From the NCBI GenBank assembly GCA_963664845.1, contig OY761615.1, positions 1,302,001 to 1,366,000 of the forward strand: 64,000 bases of DNA, read 5' to 3'. Within the stretch, counting starts at the first letter, position 1. Every line of letters starts with the position of its first letter. The notes under the pieces are model-generated. The model was given only the letters and a program-made list of their open reading frames with translations. It was not told where the DNA came from and did no database searches. This DNA comes from CAIYTF01 sp963664845. Lineage in GTDB: Bacteria; Bacteroidota; Ignavibacteria; Ignavibacteriales; Ignavibacteriaceae. The translations under genes were made by a program, and so were the position numbers. Positions 1-8,189 of this stretch are shown here, in pieces.

Positions 1-2
1 CA

Positions 3-86
3 CCCATAGTGCGTTTTGGAAAACAGGTCACGATAGGCTATCAGCCCGACATTTGGAAAAAATGGATAGCGGAGAATAAAACATAA
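3..86 (+). CDS. ArsC/Spx-family reductase-like protein, C-terminal fragment
   Basis: Only the last 27 codons lie in the window; the frame is open to the left edge and stops at TAA 84-86. The residues read PIVRFGKQVTIGYQPDIWKK and then a short charged tail. This matches the end of the ArsC/YffB/Spx thioredoxin-fold family, where a conserved P-[IL]-(hydrophobic) strand is followed by a basic turn, a V-x-G-[FY] strand and a final helix beginning with a Trp. The catalytic CxxS/Cys segment would be upstream of the window. Family assignment from such a short tail is an inference; the composition and placement make a real coding end likely. Confidence 0.6.
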   Translation, partial: PIVRFGKQVTIGYQPDIWKKWIAENKT

Positions 87-118
87 CTATACCTTTCAGT
101 CTTAATGAATTCACTCAG

Positions 119-210
119 CGGACTCTGCGCTTATCTTGTCGAACTTTGCGTTTACTCATACCGGCCTTTAAAACGCAGAGAGCGCCAGGAAGGCGCTAAG
201 GACGCAAAGC
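119..210. repeat. CTTTGCG/CTCTGCG inverted-repeat element, copy 1
   Basis: The left part (CTCTGCGC ... ACTTTGCGTTT) is roughly the reverse complement of the right part (AAAACGCAGAG ... GACGCAAAG), and the right arm contains an inner GCGCC/GGCGC palindrome. A related copy lies at 911-984, on the other side of the DUF1684 gene. Similar CTTTGCGTnTTTGCG stretches are, to my knowledge, common intergenic repeats in environmental genomes. No open reading frame is seen here. Confidence 0.5.
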
Positions 211-267
211 TTATTTTACTTTGCACAGAATAAACTTTTTACCCGTAATTAATTAACAACAGCGCAA

Positions 268-903
268 ATGAAAAAAAATCTCAATAAGTCGTTCTATATC
301 TTTCTTCTGCTGTCCGTTTTGGCTGTTATATCCTCCGGCTGCAAAAAGACGTTGACTGTGGAAGAAGAAAAATATATTCAGGACGTTATGAAGGAACGGG
401 CCGATAAGGACCTGGCCTTCCAAAAAGAGGACGGCTCCCCTTTCAAACGGGATTCAAGCATCAAATTCGAACCCCTGAAATACTTCGCTGTGGATCCCGG
501 ATTTGTGTTCAAAGGCAAGCTCATTAAATATGCCAGCCAGGACACAGTAACCACCTTCGGCACAAAAGGAGATAAACGTCTGGCCGTGCGCTACGGGTGG
601 TTTTCCTTCAAGCATAAAGACCAAAATTTCAAAGTGAATGTCTACAAGAGCCGGACGAGAACAGGCCTGGAGTATTATGGTATCTGGTTCACCGACAGGA
701 CCACCGGCAAAGAGACTTATGGCGTGGGCAGATATATCGATTTCACCATCTCGCCTGATCCCACGTTTGAATATACAATCGATTTTAACCTGGCCTATAA
801 CCCCTATTGCGCCTATAGCGCCCTCTATTCGTGTTCAATTCCGCTCAAAGAGGATTTTATCGATATGGAAATAACCGCAGGGGAGAAAAAATTTCATCAT
901 TAG
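268..903 (+). CDS. DUF1684 family lipoprotein
   Basis: A 211-residue exported protein. Residues 1-24 form a signal peptide ending in a lipobox-like SSGC, so it is probably a lipoprotein anchored at Cys25. The C-terminal half carries the DUF1684 hallmarks: YGVGRYIDF near residue 151, then DFNLAYNPYCAYS near 172, CSIPLKEDF and a final TAGEKKF. This family has no established biochemical function; many members are secreted or lipid-anchored. The first ATG fits the signal peptide. The gene stands alone between two copies of a CTTTGCG-type inverted repeat and has no operon partner, so context gives no functional hint. Confidence 0.85.
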   Translation: MKKNLNKSFYIFLLLSVLAVISSGCKKTLTVEEEKYIQDVMKERADKDLAFQKEDGSPFKRDSSIKFEPLKYFAVDPGFVFKGKLIKYASQDTVTTFGTKGDKRLAVRYGWFSFKHKDQNFKVNVYKSRTRTGLEYYGIWFTDRTTGKETYGVGRYIDFTISPDPTFEYTIDFNLAYNPYCAYSALYSCSIPLKEDFIDMEITAGEKKFHH

Positions 904-910
904 CAGTTGA

Positions 911-984
911 CTGACTTTGCGGCCTCTGCGGCTTCTTTGTGAACTCTGCGTTTAAATTGTTCCAAACGCAAAGCGCATAGAGAG
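911..984. repeat. CTTTGCG/CTCTGCG inverted-repeat element, copy 2
   Basis: Contains ACTTTGCGG, CTCTGCGG, CTCTGCGTTTAAA and then the partly complementary AAACGCAAAGCGCATAGAG, which can pair with the CTCTGCGTTT arm as a hairpin. It resembles the element at 119-210 and begins 8 bp after the DUF1684 stop codon, so the DUF1684 gene is bracketed by two copies. Confidence 0.5.
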
Positions 985-1165
985 GACATGGGGAAAGCAA
1001 ATACTGTTTCATTTTTGACACTACTGCCCCATATTGAGACTTTTGCGAAGGGCCAACATGTTAAATAAGCTTAAATTTTTGGGAAAATCGAACGACTGTA
1101 ATTGGCACGAGTATTGCTTATTTAGTTATAAGTAATTATTAAATACAAAACAGAACAAACACATT

Positions 1166-1633
1166 ATGGAACTTTTACCGATCATTGAAACAGCATTACT
1201 CGTATTCACGGTATTTACTGTGGTTGCCCTGACGGTTTCATATTCATTATATAAAATTAAAAAGAGCGAACGCGCGGCATCGGAGAAAAACGAACGCGCT
1301 GCAGTTGCCGAGCAGGAATATCACCCTGCCCCGGTTGCTCCGCAGATCCCTTATCAGGAACAGATTTATCAGCTTCAGCAACGCCAGAGACAACATCAGG
1401 ATCTTGAACGGATTCAGGCCATCAAACAGCGCGAGAGATTTCAGGTGGTTAACAATCAGCAGTCCGATCTGCGTGTTGCAGCGGCAGTAGCTCCGGCCAG
1501 TCAGCCATTCTATCACCCACGCGCGGTGGAGAACAGAAAACAGCGCATGGGAAGAAAGTCATTCAACCTGCTTGACAACTATTCCAACGGCGGCGAAAAA
1601 CTTGAGAAATTGAACCTTTCAGTAAGTATGTAA
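1166..1633 (+). CDS. Hypothetical single-pass membrane protein, Gln-rich
   Basis: A 155-residue protein I do not recognise. Residues 7-30 form one hydrophobic membrane segment (ending VSYSLYKIKK, positive side inward), so the rest is probably cytoplasmic. It is followed by an Ala/Glu-rich stretch, a Gln/Arg-rich probable coiled coil (about residues 64-95) and a basic C-terminus with QRMGRKSFNLLDNYS near residue 125. No catalytic motif is visible. The gene is monocistronic: upstream is a non-coding region with repeats, and a strong intrinsic terminator starts 28 bp after the stop. The amphipathic, charged tail suggests a scaffold or small structural membrane protein, but that is only a guess. 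Confidence 0.65.
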   Translation: MELLPIIETALLVFTVFTVVALTVSYSLYKIKKSERAASEKNERAAVAEQEYHPAPVAPQIPYQEQIYQLQQRQRQHQDLERIQAIKQRERFQVVNNQQSDLRVAAAVAPASQPFYHPRAVENRKQRMGRKSFNLLDNYSNGGEKLEKLNLSVSM

Positions 1634-1660
1634 ATTAGCCCTCATTCTCACTTGAATTAT

Positions 1661-1691
1661 AGCCCCGGTTGCAAAATCGGGGCTTTTTTTT
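1661..1691 (+). terminator. Rho-independent terminator after the small membrane protein
   Basis: AGCCCCG (1661-1667) pairs with CGGGGCT (1678-1684) over a 10-nt loop and is followed directly by a run of eight T. It closes the 1166-1633 transcript. Confidence 0.9.
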
Positions 1692-1804
1692 ATTTGGATC
1701 AGGCATTACCCGGCAAGGCAAAACCCCGAACATTTTACTCCCCATCTGCTGACTGTATTAGCGTGTGATGCTCATCTCATATTCAAAATACCCCGCAAAA
1801 CCAC

Positions 1805-1833
1805 TTGACTCATTTTACAATATTTTGTATAAT
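1805..1833 (+). promoter_or_regulatory. Sigma-70-type promoter with long leader to T9SS cargo gene
   Basis: TTGACT at 1805-1810, a 17-nt spacer and a perfect TATAAT at 1828-1833. Transcription would begin near 1840, leaving a leader of about 240 nt before the ATG at 2083. The leader has no ORF of note and no intrinsic terminator; it contains a small hairpin around GGGATATACATATATATCC (about 1947-1966). The rest of the 1692-2082 gap holds nothing else I can support. Confidence 0.6.
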
Positions 1834-2082
1834 GGCCACAGAGAGACTAATATTTTCCGTTACAGACTATTCTGATAACGAGATCATTCTTGCAGAAAGC
1901 AATGAAGCCCTGTCATAACTGACGCCCAGAACTTCCTCAACCTGAAGGGATATACATATATATCCTGGAATTGCTGTCTTCAATTGTCTCATCACTATAA
2001 CCTTGAAAAGTTACGTTAAAAAATTTTGAGCACTCTTACTGGAGCCAAGATAATTGCAAACAACTAAAGAAAGAGAAAACTG

Positions 2083-3459
2083 ATGAGTAAACTATTTACT
2101 TTTATTCTTACCTGTGTATTACTTGCCACCACAAGTTTTTCACAAACCGTGACAGAAAATATCGTGACCCAGTATTTGGGATGCAACACTTCTGGTGCAA
2201 GAACTGCCGCAGTTGCCCGAATTACCTTGAGCGGTTTAACAAATGCAACTTCCTATGACTTCAGAGTGGCAGGCAGTTCCTCAGGAATTGGCACTTATAT
2301 TGTTTTTGACGGCACCACGGGAACCGGCATCGTCACCACTCCGGTTGCAGGCGGCACATACAGCGCGAACGTGTTTACCGCAAGCGGAACAACAAAAACT
2401 TTATGGGTGGCCTTGTTTCCATCCTCCAATGCTGCCTTTGCAGCAGCAGCCACTATAAAACTCACATATTACCTGAGAGTTAACACAGTAAATACTGTTG
2501 TAATAAATGCAACCCAAGGAGCTTCGATAACCTGTCTTGCCCTGGCATCCAGCGCGGCGCTTCTCACTGGAACCGCGTTACAATCTTCCAATGTGCAGGG
2601 TAAGTTTGTTTTTGCATATGGAAACACTACCGGCACAGGCAGTCCGCTTGCCGGATATATCGGCGAATCCAACGGCATAACCGAGCCAAGCTATCCGGCC
2701 AGTTACAGTACAACAGCCGGCACCTACGGTTTTTTAATCCCAACTGCTCTGGCAACCGGCGTTCAAAGACTCGAATCATTCAATGGTGATGGAACAAGTT
2801 TTGCCAACAGCACAAATGCCTCAGGTTTCACCGGAACGGTCAACCCAACGGCAAATACAACCGTTTCAATTTCATCGACAAATGCACCCCTTCCGGTTGA
2901 ACTGACTTCCTTCTCCTCCCAGGTTAAGGGTATGGCCGTTCAGTTAATCTGGAAAACCGCCAGCGAAGTGAACAACTATGGTTTCAATATTCTGAGGTCG
3001 GCAAATGATAAAAACAACTGGAAACAAATTGCATTTGTCAAAGGCGCCGGCACCAGCAATTCACCAAAAGAGTATTCTTTTCTTGATAAGTCCACAGTGG
3101 CCGGAAAGTATTATTACAAACTGAAATCAGTTGACAACGATGGTACCTCAAAGACAACGCCGGAAATTGAAGTTGATCTGGGTGTACCGGAAAAATTTAT
3201 TGTTGAACAAAACTATCCCAATCCATTCAATCCGGGTACAGTTATCTCTTATTATATTCCCACCGAATCGAAGGTCACAATCACCATTTTTAATGCGCTG
3301 GGAGCACAAGTGGCAAAAGTAGCTGATGAAGTGCAGGCAGCCGGGACACACGCAATCAACTTCACTGCTTCAAGCTTCCATATGAGCAGCGGAATTTATT
3401 ATTACAAGCTTGAGGCAGGAAATTTTAGTCAAACAAAAAGGATGATCCTTTTGAAGTAA
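2083..3459 (+). CDS. Secreted protein with type IX secretion C-terminal sorting domain
   Basis: A 458-residue protein predicted to be exported by Sec and then through T9SS. Residues 1-21 are a signal peptide (ending TTSFSQ). Residues about 22-265 are Thr/Ser/Ala-rich beta-type sequence that I do not recognise as a named domain. From about residue 268 (PLPVELTSFSS) it carries a fibronectin-like segment, then the sorting module with NYPNPFNPGTVISYYIP near 375 and a terminal KRMILLK. This C-terminal part of about 190 residues is closely similar to that of the 1252-aa protein at 4241. In this family the tail is recognised by the T9SS translocon and removed or used for surface anchoring. Function of the mature part is unknown. 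Confidence 0.85.
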   Translation: MSKLFTFILTCVLLATTSFSQTVTENIVTQYLGCNTSGARTAAVARITLSGLTNATSYDFRVAGSSSGIGTYIVFDGTTGTGIVTTPVAGGTYSANVFTASGTTKTLWVALFPSSNAAFAAAATIKLTYYLRVNTVNTVVINATQGASITCLALASSAALLTGTALQSSNVQGKFVFAYGNTTGTGSPLAGYIGESNGITEPSYPASYSTTAGTYGFLIPTALATGVQRLESFNGDGTSFANSTNASGFTGTVNPTANTTVSISSTNAPLPVELTSFSSQVKGMAVQLIWKTASEVNNYGFNILRSANDKNNWKQIAFVKGAGTSNSPKEYSFLDKSTVAGKYYYKLKSVDNDGTSKTTPEIEVDLGVPEKFIVEQNYPNPFNPGTVISYYIPTESKVTITIFNALGAQVAKVADEVQAAGTHAINFTASSFHMSSGIYYYKLEAGNFSQTKRMILLK

Positions 3460-3496
3460 TCTGTTTGAAGAGTTCTGATCGCAGGTTAGATTAGTG

Positions 3497-3538
3497 TATG
3501 AAGTAGCCGTCTCAGGAACCTTTTGGGGCGGCTTCTTG
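3497..3538 (+). terminator. Possible terminator after T9SS cargo gene
   Basis: GAAG-(TA)-GCCG can pair with CGGC-TTC across a loop that contains CTCAGG/TTTTGGGG, followed by TTCTTGT. The U-tract is poor, so this is a weak call; it lies 40 bp after the stop codon. Confidence 0.4.
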
Positions 3539-3750
3539 TATTCTACACCACACACAAACAACGGAATAAACTACTAGTTTATTTTCAGGCGCATCCATGG
3601 CCGCCAATAGTCATTCCGAAAACCATTCATTTGTATCTACCAAAACCTGTTCTTCATTCACGCTGCCAGTTTGGATATTATCAATTGCCAGTTGTTCATT
3701 ATTGCTCAAATAAGGCAAGTACATCGCAATTCATTTTATGGCTTTATTTC

Positions 3751-3779
3751 TTGACTATTTGTGCAATATTCTATATACT
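3751..3779 (+). promoter_or_regulatory. Sigma-70-type promoter of a predicted small RNA
   Basis: TTGACT (3751-3756), a 17-nt spacer, then TATACT (3774-3779). It matches the arrangement of the promoter at 1805. The predicted start is near 3786 and the next terminator is at 3951-3976, with no credible coding sequence between them. Confidence 0.6.
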
Positions 3780-3785
3780 TGTAAC

Positions 3786-3976
3786 AGTAAAGTAATCCAA
3801 ATTGCAGTAATAGCCTCAAATATAATTTTTCATACAATTTTATGCGAGTCCGTTGCTGATTTCCGCCCGGGTAAAGTCCCGCGGGCGAGTCCCAACAAAG
3901 CAGAGAGCAGAGAGAGTTCCCCGCCAAGTTTGCCGGTTAACACCTGATTGCCAGCGAAAGTAATCGCTGGTTTTTT
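3786..3976 (+). ncRNA. Predicted structured small RNA, about 190 nt
   Basis: The stretch is bounded by a near-consensus promoter (3751-3779) and an intrinsic terminator (3951-3976). Inside it is a G+C-rich hairpin at 3864-3887, where CGCCCGGG pairs with CCCGCGGGCG around a TAAAGT loop; flanking GTTG/CAAC can extend the stem. The 5' third is A+T-rich and the 3' half is purine-rich. It does not match features I know for 6S RNA, tmRNA, SRP RNA, or the TPP, cobalamin and c-di-GMP riboswitches. It could be a free sRNA, or a leader of the 1252-aa gene that ends early. The call rests on promoter, structure and terminator only. Confidence 0.45.
3951..3976 (+). terminator. Rho-independent terminator of the predicted small RNA
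   Basis: CCAGCG (3951-3956) pairs with CGCTGG (3965-3970) around AAAGTAAT and runs straight into six T. It does not follow any protein-coding gene: the nearest stop upstream is at 3459. Confidence 0.85.
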
Positions 3977-4152
3977 GTCTAACCGTTATACAGAATCCCA
4001 AATACTATGGTTTTATAAACGCAATTATATTGTCCATTCGGGCCAAGTTAATTGCAGTTTAGAATACATTCATATCAGATATAAGAGTTGATATGAAGAG
4101 GGTGGCTTTACACTATACCAGTAAACAGTAATTTGTTAACAGAAACGTAATG

Positions 4153-4187
4153 TGTGCTCCTCCCGAAACGGGGGAACATTTTTTTAT
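4153..4187 (+). terminator. Intrinsic terminator or attenuator in the leader of the 1252-aa gene
   Basis: TGT..TCC.CCCG pairs with CGGGGGAACA over an AAA loop (two small bulges on the left arm), followed by seven T. It ends about 54 bp before the ATG at 4241, so it either terminates an upstream non-coding transcript or acts as an attenuator for the downstream T9SS gene. The stretch 3977-4152 has no coding sequence and no other feature I can support. Confidence 0.7.
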
Positions 4188-4240
4188 CTTAGCATAGTCA
4201 GTGTATTGAGAAATTTATTACATTCTAAAGGATAACTTCT

Positions 4241-7200
4241 ATGAACAAAAAACTACTATTCATCTTTTTCAGTATTGCCATGCTCAGTGGGGTTAGCTGG
4301 GCGCAGGTTTCCATCACCTCCTTCGGTACCGCCGTCACTCAGAATTTCGATGGTATCGGAACTACTGCTACTGCTACATTACCTTCTGGATTTGCAGTAA
4401 ACTCTTCAAACGTTTATACCGGAGCAACAACTGCAACAACTGTTGCGTATGGAACTACTGGAACAGGTGCTGTAACGGGATCCTCCGGAGGAGGTACTGT
4501 AAACTGGGCAAATGGAATTACTGGTTCATCTACAGATCGCGCCGTTGGCTTTTTAACATCTGGGAGTTATGCCAGCCCACGGTTTCTGATGGTGAAACTT
4601 GTTAACAATACGGGCGCAACCATTACAAGCCTGAATATTTCCTTTGATATCGAAAAATACCGTTCGGGTACCCGTGCTTTTACTATTAATTTTTTCTCAG
4701 GAACAAATGGGTCAACTTGGAGTGCACAAACAGATGGTGATCAGGCTTACCCAGCGGATGGGAGCAACACTGTAATTAGTAATCCTCCACTTACGACATC
4801 AAAAACTGTTTCCATTACTGGTATCTCTGTGGCGAACGGGGAAAATTACTATTTGAGCTGGGGTTATACTGGAACAGGTGGTAATACTAACGCCAAGGGA
4901 CTGGGCATTGATAACATAAGCATCACTGCACCACAAACAAGCCTCACGGCGCCATCTCTAACAGCAAATGGTTCCGCAACCGTTGATGCTAGTTTTAATA
5001 TCACTTTTACTGAAGACGCTACTTGGAGAGGCGCTATCACTGCAGTAAAAATTGGCGGAACCGCGCTTGCCGCTGGAGATTATGACATAACTGTAGCGGG
5101 TCAACTTACTTTAAAGCCAACTAATGGGAATTCACTCTTAACTACTTCCGGCTCAAAAGCTGTTACAGTTGAAGCAACCGGTTATACCACAGCAAGCGTC
5201 ACTCAGCAAATAAATGCAGGTGCACCAACAGTTAATTCAACAGCGACAATTTCCCCCGCGCTCACATTGAACACAACGAGCACCGTTACCCTGACGGCGA
5301 AAGATCAGTATAATAATCTGGTAGCCGGTTATACATTTCAAGAAGGCGCAACAGTAACAAATACCGGATCGGCTGAAACCTACACGGTAAATGGAATTTC
5401 TGTATCAGCCAACCAATCAGCAACAAATGTTGCCACTGCTACCAATGCTTCGGGTGTTGCAACATTTACGATAGCTATTCCCTCAACAGTTGATGGCGGT
5501 GATGGCATATCAGTCCAGGTGTATCTTAATAATGGAAGCACTGCGGTCGGCTCTGCCTTTTCTTTTTCCGCCCCATCAACACCTACATTAGTCATCTCGC
5601 ATGCAGGATTAACCGAAGGAAACCTAAATTCAGCACAAATAGGTCTCTCCCTGGCCAATGTAAGCTTCACCGATGGCACCCTGTCCGCCGGGAATTTTAC
5701 ATTGAACAACGCACCTTCAGGTCTTACAGTTAATGGTGCGACCTTCGTTTCTTCAACAAGTGCCACACTTTCATTAAGCTTCAATGGTACCGATTTTGAC
5801 GCCAACATTACGAATTTTTCTGTAACCATTGCTGGTGCGGAATTAACAAGTGCTGCACCCGTTACGAGTAACACACTGACTATTACAGCGGTAACCGAAA
5901 CAATTCCCGTGGTTACCACCACAGCAATATCCGGCACAACCCAGGCAACCGCAACAAGCGGTGGTGAAGTGACATCTGACGGCGGCGGAACAGCTTCTGC
6001 AGCAGTTACTGCGCGTGGTGTTGTATGGAGTACATCAACAGCTCCGGTTGTCGATCTGACCACAAAAACAACCGATGGCACCGGCTTAGGATCTTATTCC
6101 AGCTCTATAACCGGACTTTCGCCTAACGTTCTTTACTATGTAAGAGCCTATGCTACAAACGCCGTGGGAACTGGTTACGGCAGCGAAGTCAGTTTCACCA
6201 CAAGCGCACTTAATGCACCGGCGACCGTTTACGCTTCAGACTTCACTACAACCGGGTTCACTGCGAACTGGTCTGCTACTGACGGTGCAGCAAGCTACCG
6301 CCTTGATGTTTCCACACTGCCTGCATTTAGCACTGCCTCTACACCGGTTTCTGAAAACTTTGCAGGTATGACGACCGGTTCAATCGGGTCTGCATCTTCC
6401 ACCAATTTAGCCACATCTCTTGACACCTATATGCAAACCACCGGTTGGTCAGGCGCTGCCATTTATTCAGCAGGCGGCGCAATCAAATTAGGGACAAGTT
6501 CCGCAATGGGTTATATTATAACGCCATCAGTCGACTTATCGGGAAACAGCGGAAATGCAACTTTAAACTTCGATCTGCAGCTATATGGCACTGATGCTGG
6601 CAATACTGTTCAAGTGTCACTCAGCACAGATGGAGGAACGTCGTTTAGCCCAGTTGGTTCAACGTTAACCGCAAACGGCACCATGACCACAAAAACTGTA
6701 AGCATAACCGGTGGCAGTGCGACCTCAAAGCTTAAAATCAGCGCTGTTGTGTCAGCCAGCAATCGCTTCTACCTGGATAACATTCAGGTAACCGCAGGAG
6801 CTCCAAGTTTTGTTTCAGGCTATTCCGATCTAACAGTTAATGGCACTTCGAAAGCCATTACCGGATTAGCTGCGAACACAAGCTATTCTTTCCGTGTACG
6901 TGCATTCTCGGCGACAAGCACCAGCGATAATTCCAGCGTTGTAACGATGAGAACACCAAATCACGTTCAGCCCGCCAATGTTCCTTCCGGTAATGGGGTA
7001 ACCACTCCAGTTGGAAATGCAACCGGACTTAAAGATGTGAAATTCAATTCGGTTTCAAACGGCGGCAATATCAACGTAAGCAAGTTTGATGATGCCCCGG
7101 CTTCTGCCAATGGAATTTCAGGAAATGTAAGTAAATTCGGGTGGGTTATTGAACCGGACCAGAACCTTGTTTTTGATAAGACCAGTGGTTATACACTTGA

Positions 7201-7999
7201 TTTTAATGTATCCGATATGGGTGGAATTTCTGAGCTTGCAGAAGGAAATAATAATACCGTTAAGTTATATAAACGCAGCAACCCAGGACACGGTAACTTT
7301 TCTGATATGGGATTTTTAACTTACCACCGGAATGGAACCGATGGCGATCAGAGTGACGATTATTTTACTTCGGAATTAATTACCAATGGATTCAGCGAAT
7401 TTGCAATGGGCAGCGGCTCTGAACTTCTTCCTGTTGAATTGACATCATTTAGCAGCTCTGTTGCCGGTAAAGCAATCATACTCTCATGGACAACGGCAAC
7501 CGAAATAAACACTAATGGTTTCAAAATTCTTCGGACCTCGGATGTAAATAAGACTACGTGGCAGGAAGTCGGATTTGTCAAAGGCTCTGGCAACAGCAAT
7601 TCGCCAAAGACATATTCATTTTCAGATCGCACCGTTGTAGCAGGCAAATATTCATACAAACTGAAAATTGTCGACAATGACGGTACATTTAAATACGGCC
7701 CTGAGACAGCATCAGTATTGGGCAATCCAAATACTTTCGTTCTTTCACAGAATTATCCGAATCCGTTCAACCCAAGTACCGTTATTTCGTATTACATTCC
7801 TGCAGATGCAAAGGTTACAATACGCGTTTATAACGCCCTTGGAACTGAAGTTACCACACTGGTCAATGAATATCAGACAGCAGGTTCACACGTGGTGAAT
7901 TTCACGTCTGAAGGCATTCACATGAGCAGCGGTGTTTACTTCTACAAATTAACTTCTGGAAATTTCTCAGAGACCAAGAGAATGATCCTCCTCAAGTAA
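4241..7999 (+). CDS. Giant multidomain T9SS-secreted surface protein
   Basis: A 1252-residue exported protein. Residues 1-21 are a signal peptide ending SWAQ. The mature part is Thr/Ser/Gly-rich and built from beta-sandwich repeats: an N-terminal jelly-roll-like domain (about 25-230), Ig-like segments (about 235-560), a fibronectin-like unit with ARGVVWSTS and YYVRAYATNAVG (about 560-655), then FN3-like halves around an inserted domain (about 660-905). The tail has LPVELTSFSSS near 1065, NYPNPFNPSTVISYYIP near 1170 and KRMILLK at the end. The tail is paralogous to that of the 2083 gene. Such proteins are typically displayed on the surface or released by T9SS; adhesion is plausible but not shown. 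No enzyme motif is visible. A strong terminator follows. Confidence 0.88.
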   Translation: MNKKLLFIFFSIAMLSGVSWAQVSITSFGTAVTQNFDGIGTTATATLPSGFAVNSSNVYTGATTATTVAYGTTGTGAVTGSSGGGTVNWANGITGSSTDRAVGFLTSGSYASPRFLMVKLVNNTGATITSLNISFDIEKYRSGTRAFTINFFSGTNGSTWSAQTDGDQAYPADGSNTVISNPPLTTSKTVSITGISVANGENYYLSWGYTGTGGNTNAKGLGIDNISITAPQTSLTAPSLTANGSATVDASFNITFTEDATWRGAITAVKIGGTALAAGDYDITVAGQLTLKPTNGNSLLTTSGSKAVTVEATGYTTASVTQQINAGAPTVNSTATISPALTLNTTSTVTLTAKDQYNNLVAGYTFQEGATVTNTGSAETYTVNGISVSANQSATNVATATNASGVATFTIAIPSTVDGGDGISVQVYLNNGSTAVGSAFSFSAPSTPTLVISHAGLTEGNLNSAQIGLSLANVSFTDGTLSAGNFTLNNAPSGLTVNGATFVSSTSATLSLSFNGTDFDANITNFSVTIAGAELTSAAPVTSNTLTITAVTETIPVVTTTAISGTTQATATSGGEVTSDGGGTASAAVTARGVVWSTSTAPVVDLTTKTTDGTGLGSYSSSITGLSPNVLYYVRAYATNAVGTGYGSEVSFTTSALNAPATVYASDFTTTGFTANWSATDGAASYRLDVSTLPAFSTASTPVSENFAGMTTGSIGSASSTNLATSLDTYMQTTGWSGAAIYSAGGAIKLGTSSAMGYIITPSVDLSGNSGNATLNFDLQLYGTDAGNTVQVSLSTDGGTSFSPVGSTLTANGTMTTKTVSITGGSATSKLKISAVVSASNRFYLDNIQVTAGAPSFVSGYSDLTVNGTSKAITGLAANTSYSFRVRAFSATSTSDNSSVVTMRTPNHVQPANVPSGNGVTTPVGNATGLKDVKFNSVSNGGNINVSKFDDAPASANGISGNVSKFGWVIEPDQNLVFDKTSGYTLDFNVSDMGGISELAEGNNNTVKLYKRSNPGHGNFSDMGFLTYHRNGTDGDQSDDYFTSELITNGFSEFAMGSGSELLPVELTSFSSSVAGKAIILSWTTATEINTNGFKILRTSDVNKTTWQEVGFVKGSGNSNSPKTYSFSDRTVVAGKYSYKLKIVDNDGTFKYGPETASVLGNPNTFVLSQNYPNPFNPSTVISYYIPADAKVTIRVYNALGTEVTTLVNEYQTAGSHVVNFTSEGIHMSSGVYFYKLTSGNFSETKRMILLK

Positions 8000-8030
8000 T
8001 ATTCTCAAAAGAGTATCACAAGGCTTAAGC

Positions 8031-8064
8031 AAAAGGCCGTCCCGGTTAACCGGGACGGCCTTTT
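8031..8064 (+). terminator. Rho-independent terminator after the giant T9SS gene
   Basis: A perfect 15-bp stem (AAAAGGCCGTCCCGG with CCGGGACGGCCTTTT) around a TTAA loop. Being symmetrical with A and T tracts it can act in both directions. Confidence 0.93.
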
Positions 8065-8189
8065 GTGTTTTAAATAAGCTGTAAGAAAAATTATCTACGG
8101 TTAATGAGTGCTTATTAACCAAGGCATTATAGCCGGGAAATCAGGAGGCTCACAAGGCCGGTATAAAAATAACACAACGCGTCACACCC

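Noticed and set aside
3523..3947. Small open frames (60-90 codons) in the gap between the two T9SS genes.
   Set aside because: Overlapping frames on both strands, no plausible protein features, and the promoter-terminator layout fits a non-coding RNA better.
3860..3976. Known riboswitch or housekeeping RNA (TPP, c-di-GMP, 6S).
   Set aside because: A few short words resemble TPP or 6S RNA, but the conserved cores of these families are not present.
5380..6081. 233-codon open frame on the minus strand inside the giant T9SS gene.
   Set aside because: Antisense shadow: its Val/Ala/Thr-rich, repetitive translation mirrors the Thr/Ser-rich sense protein, and there is no signal peptide, family motif or ribosome-binding site.
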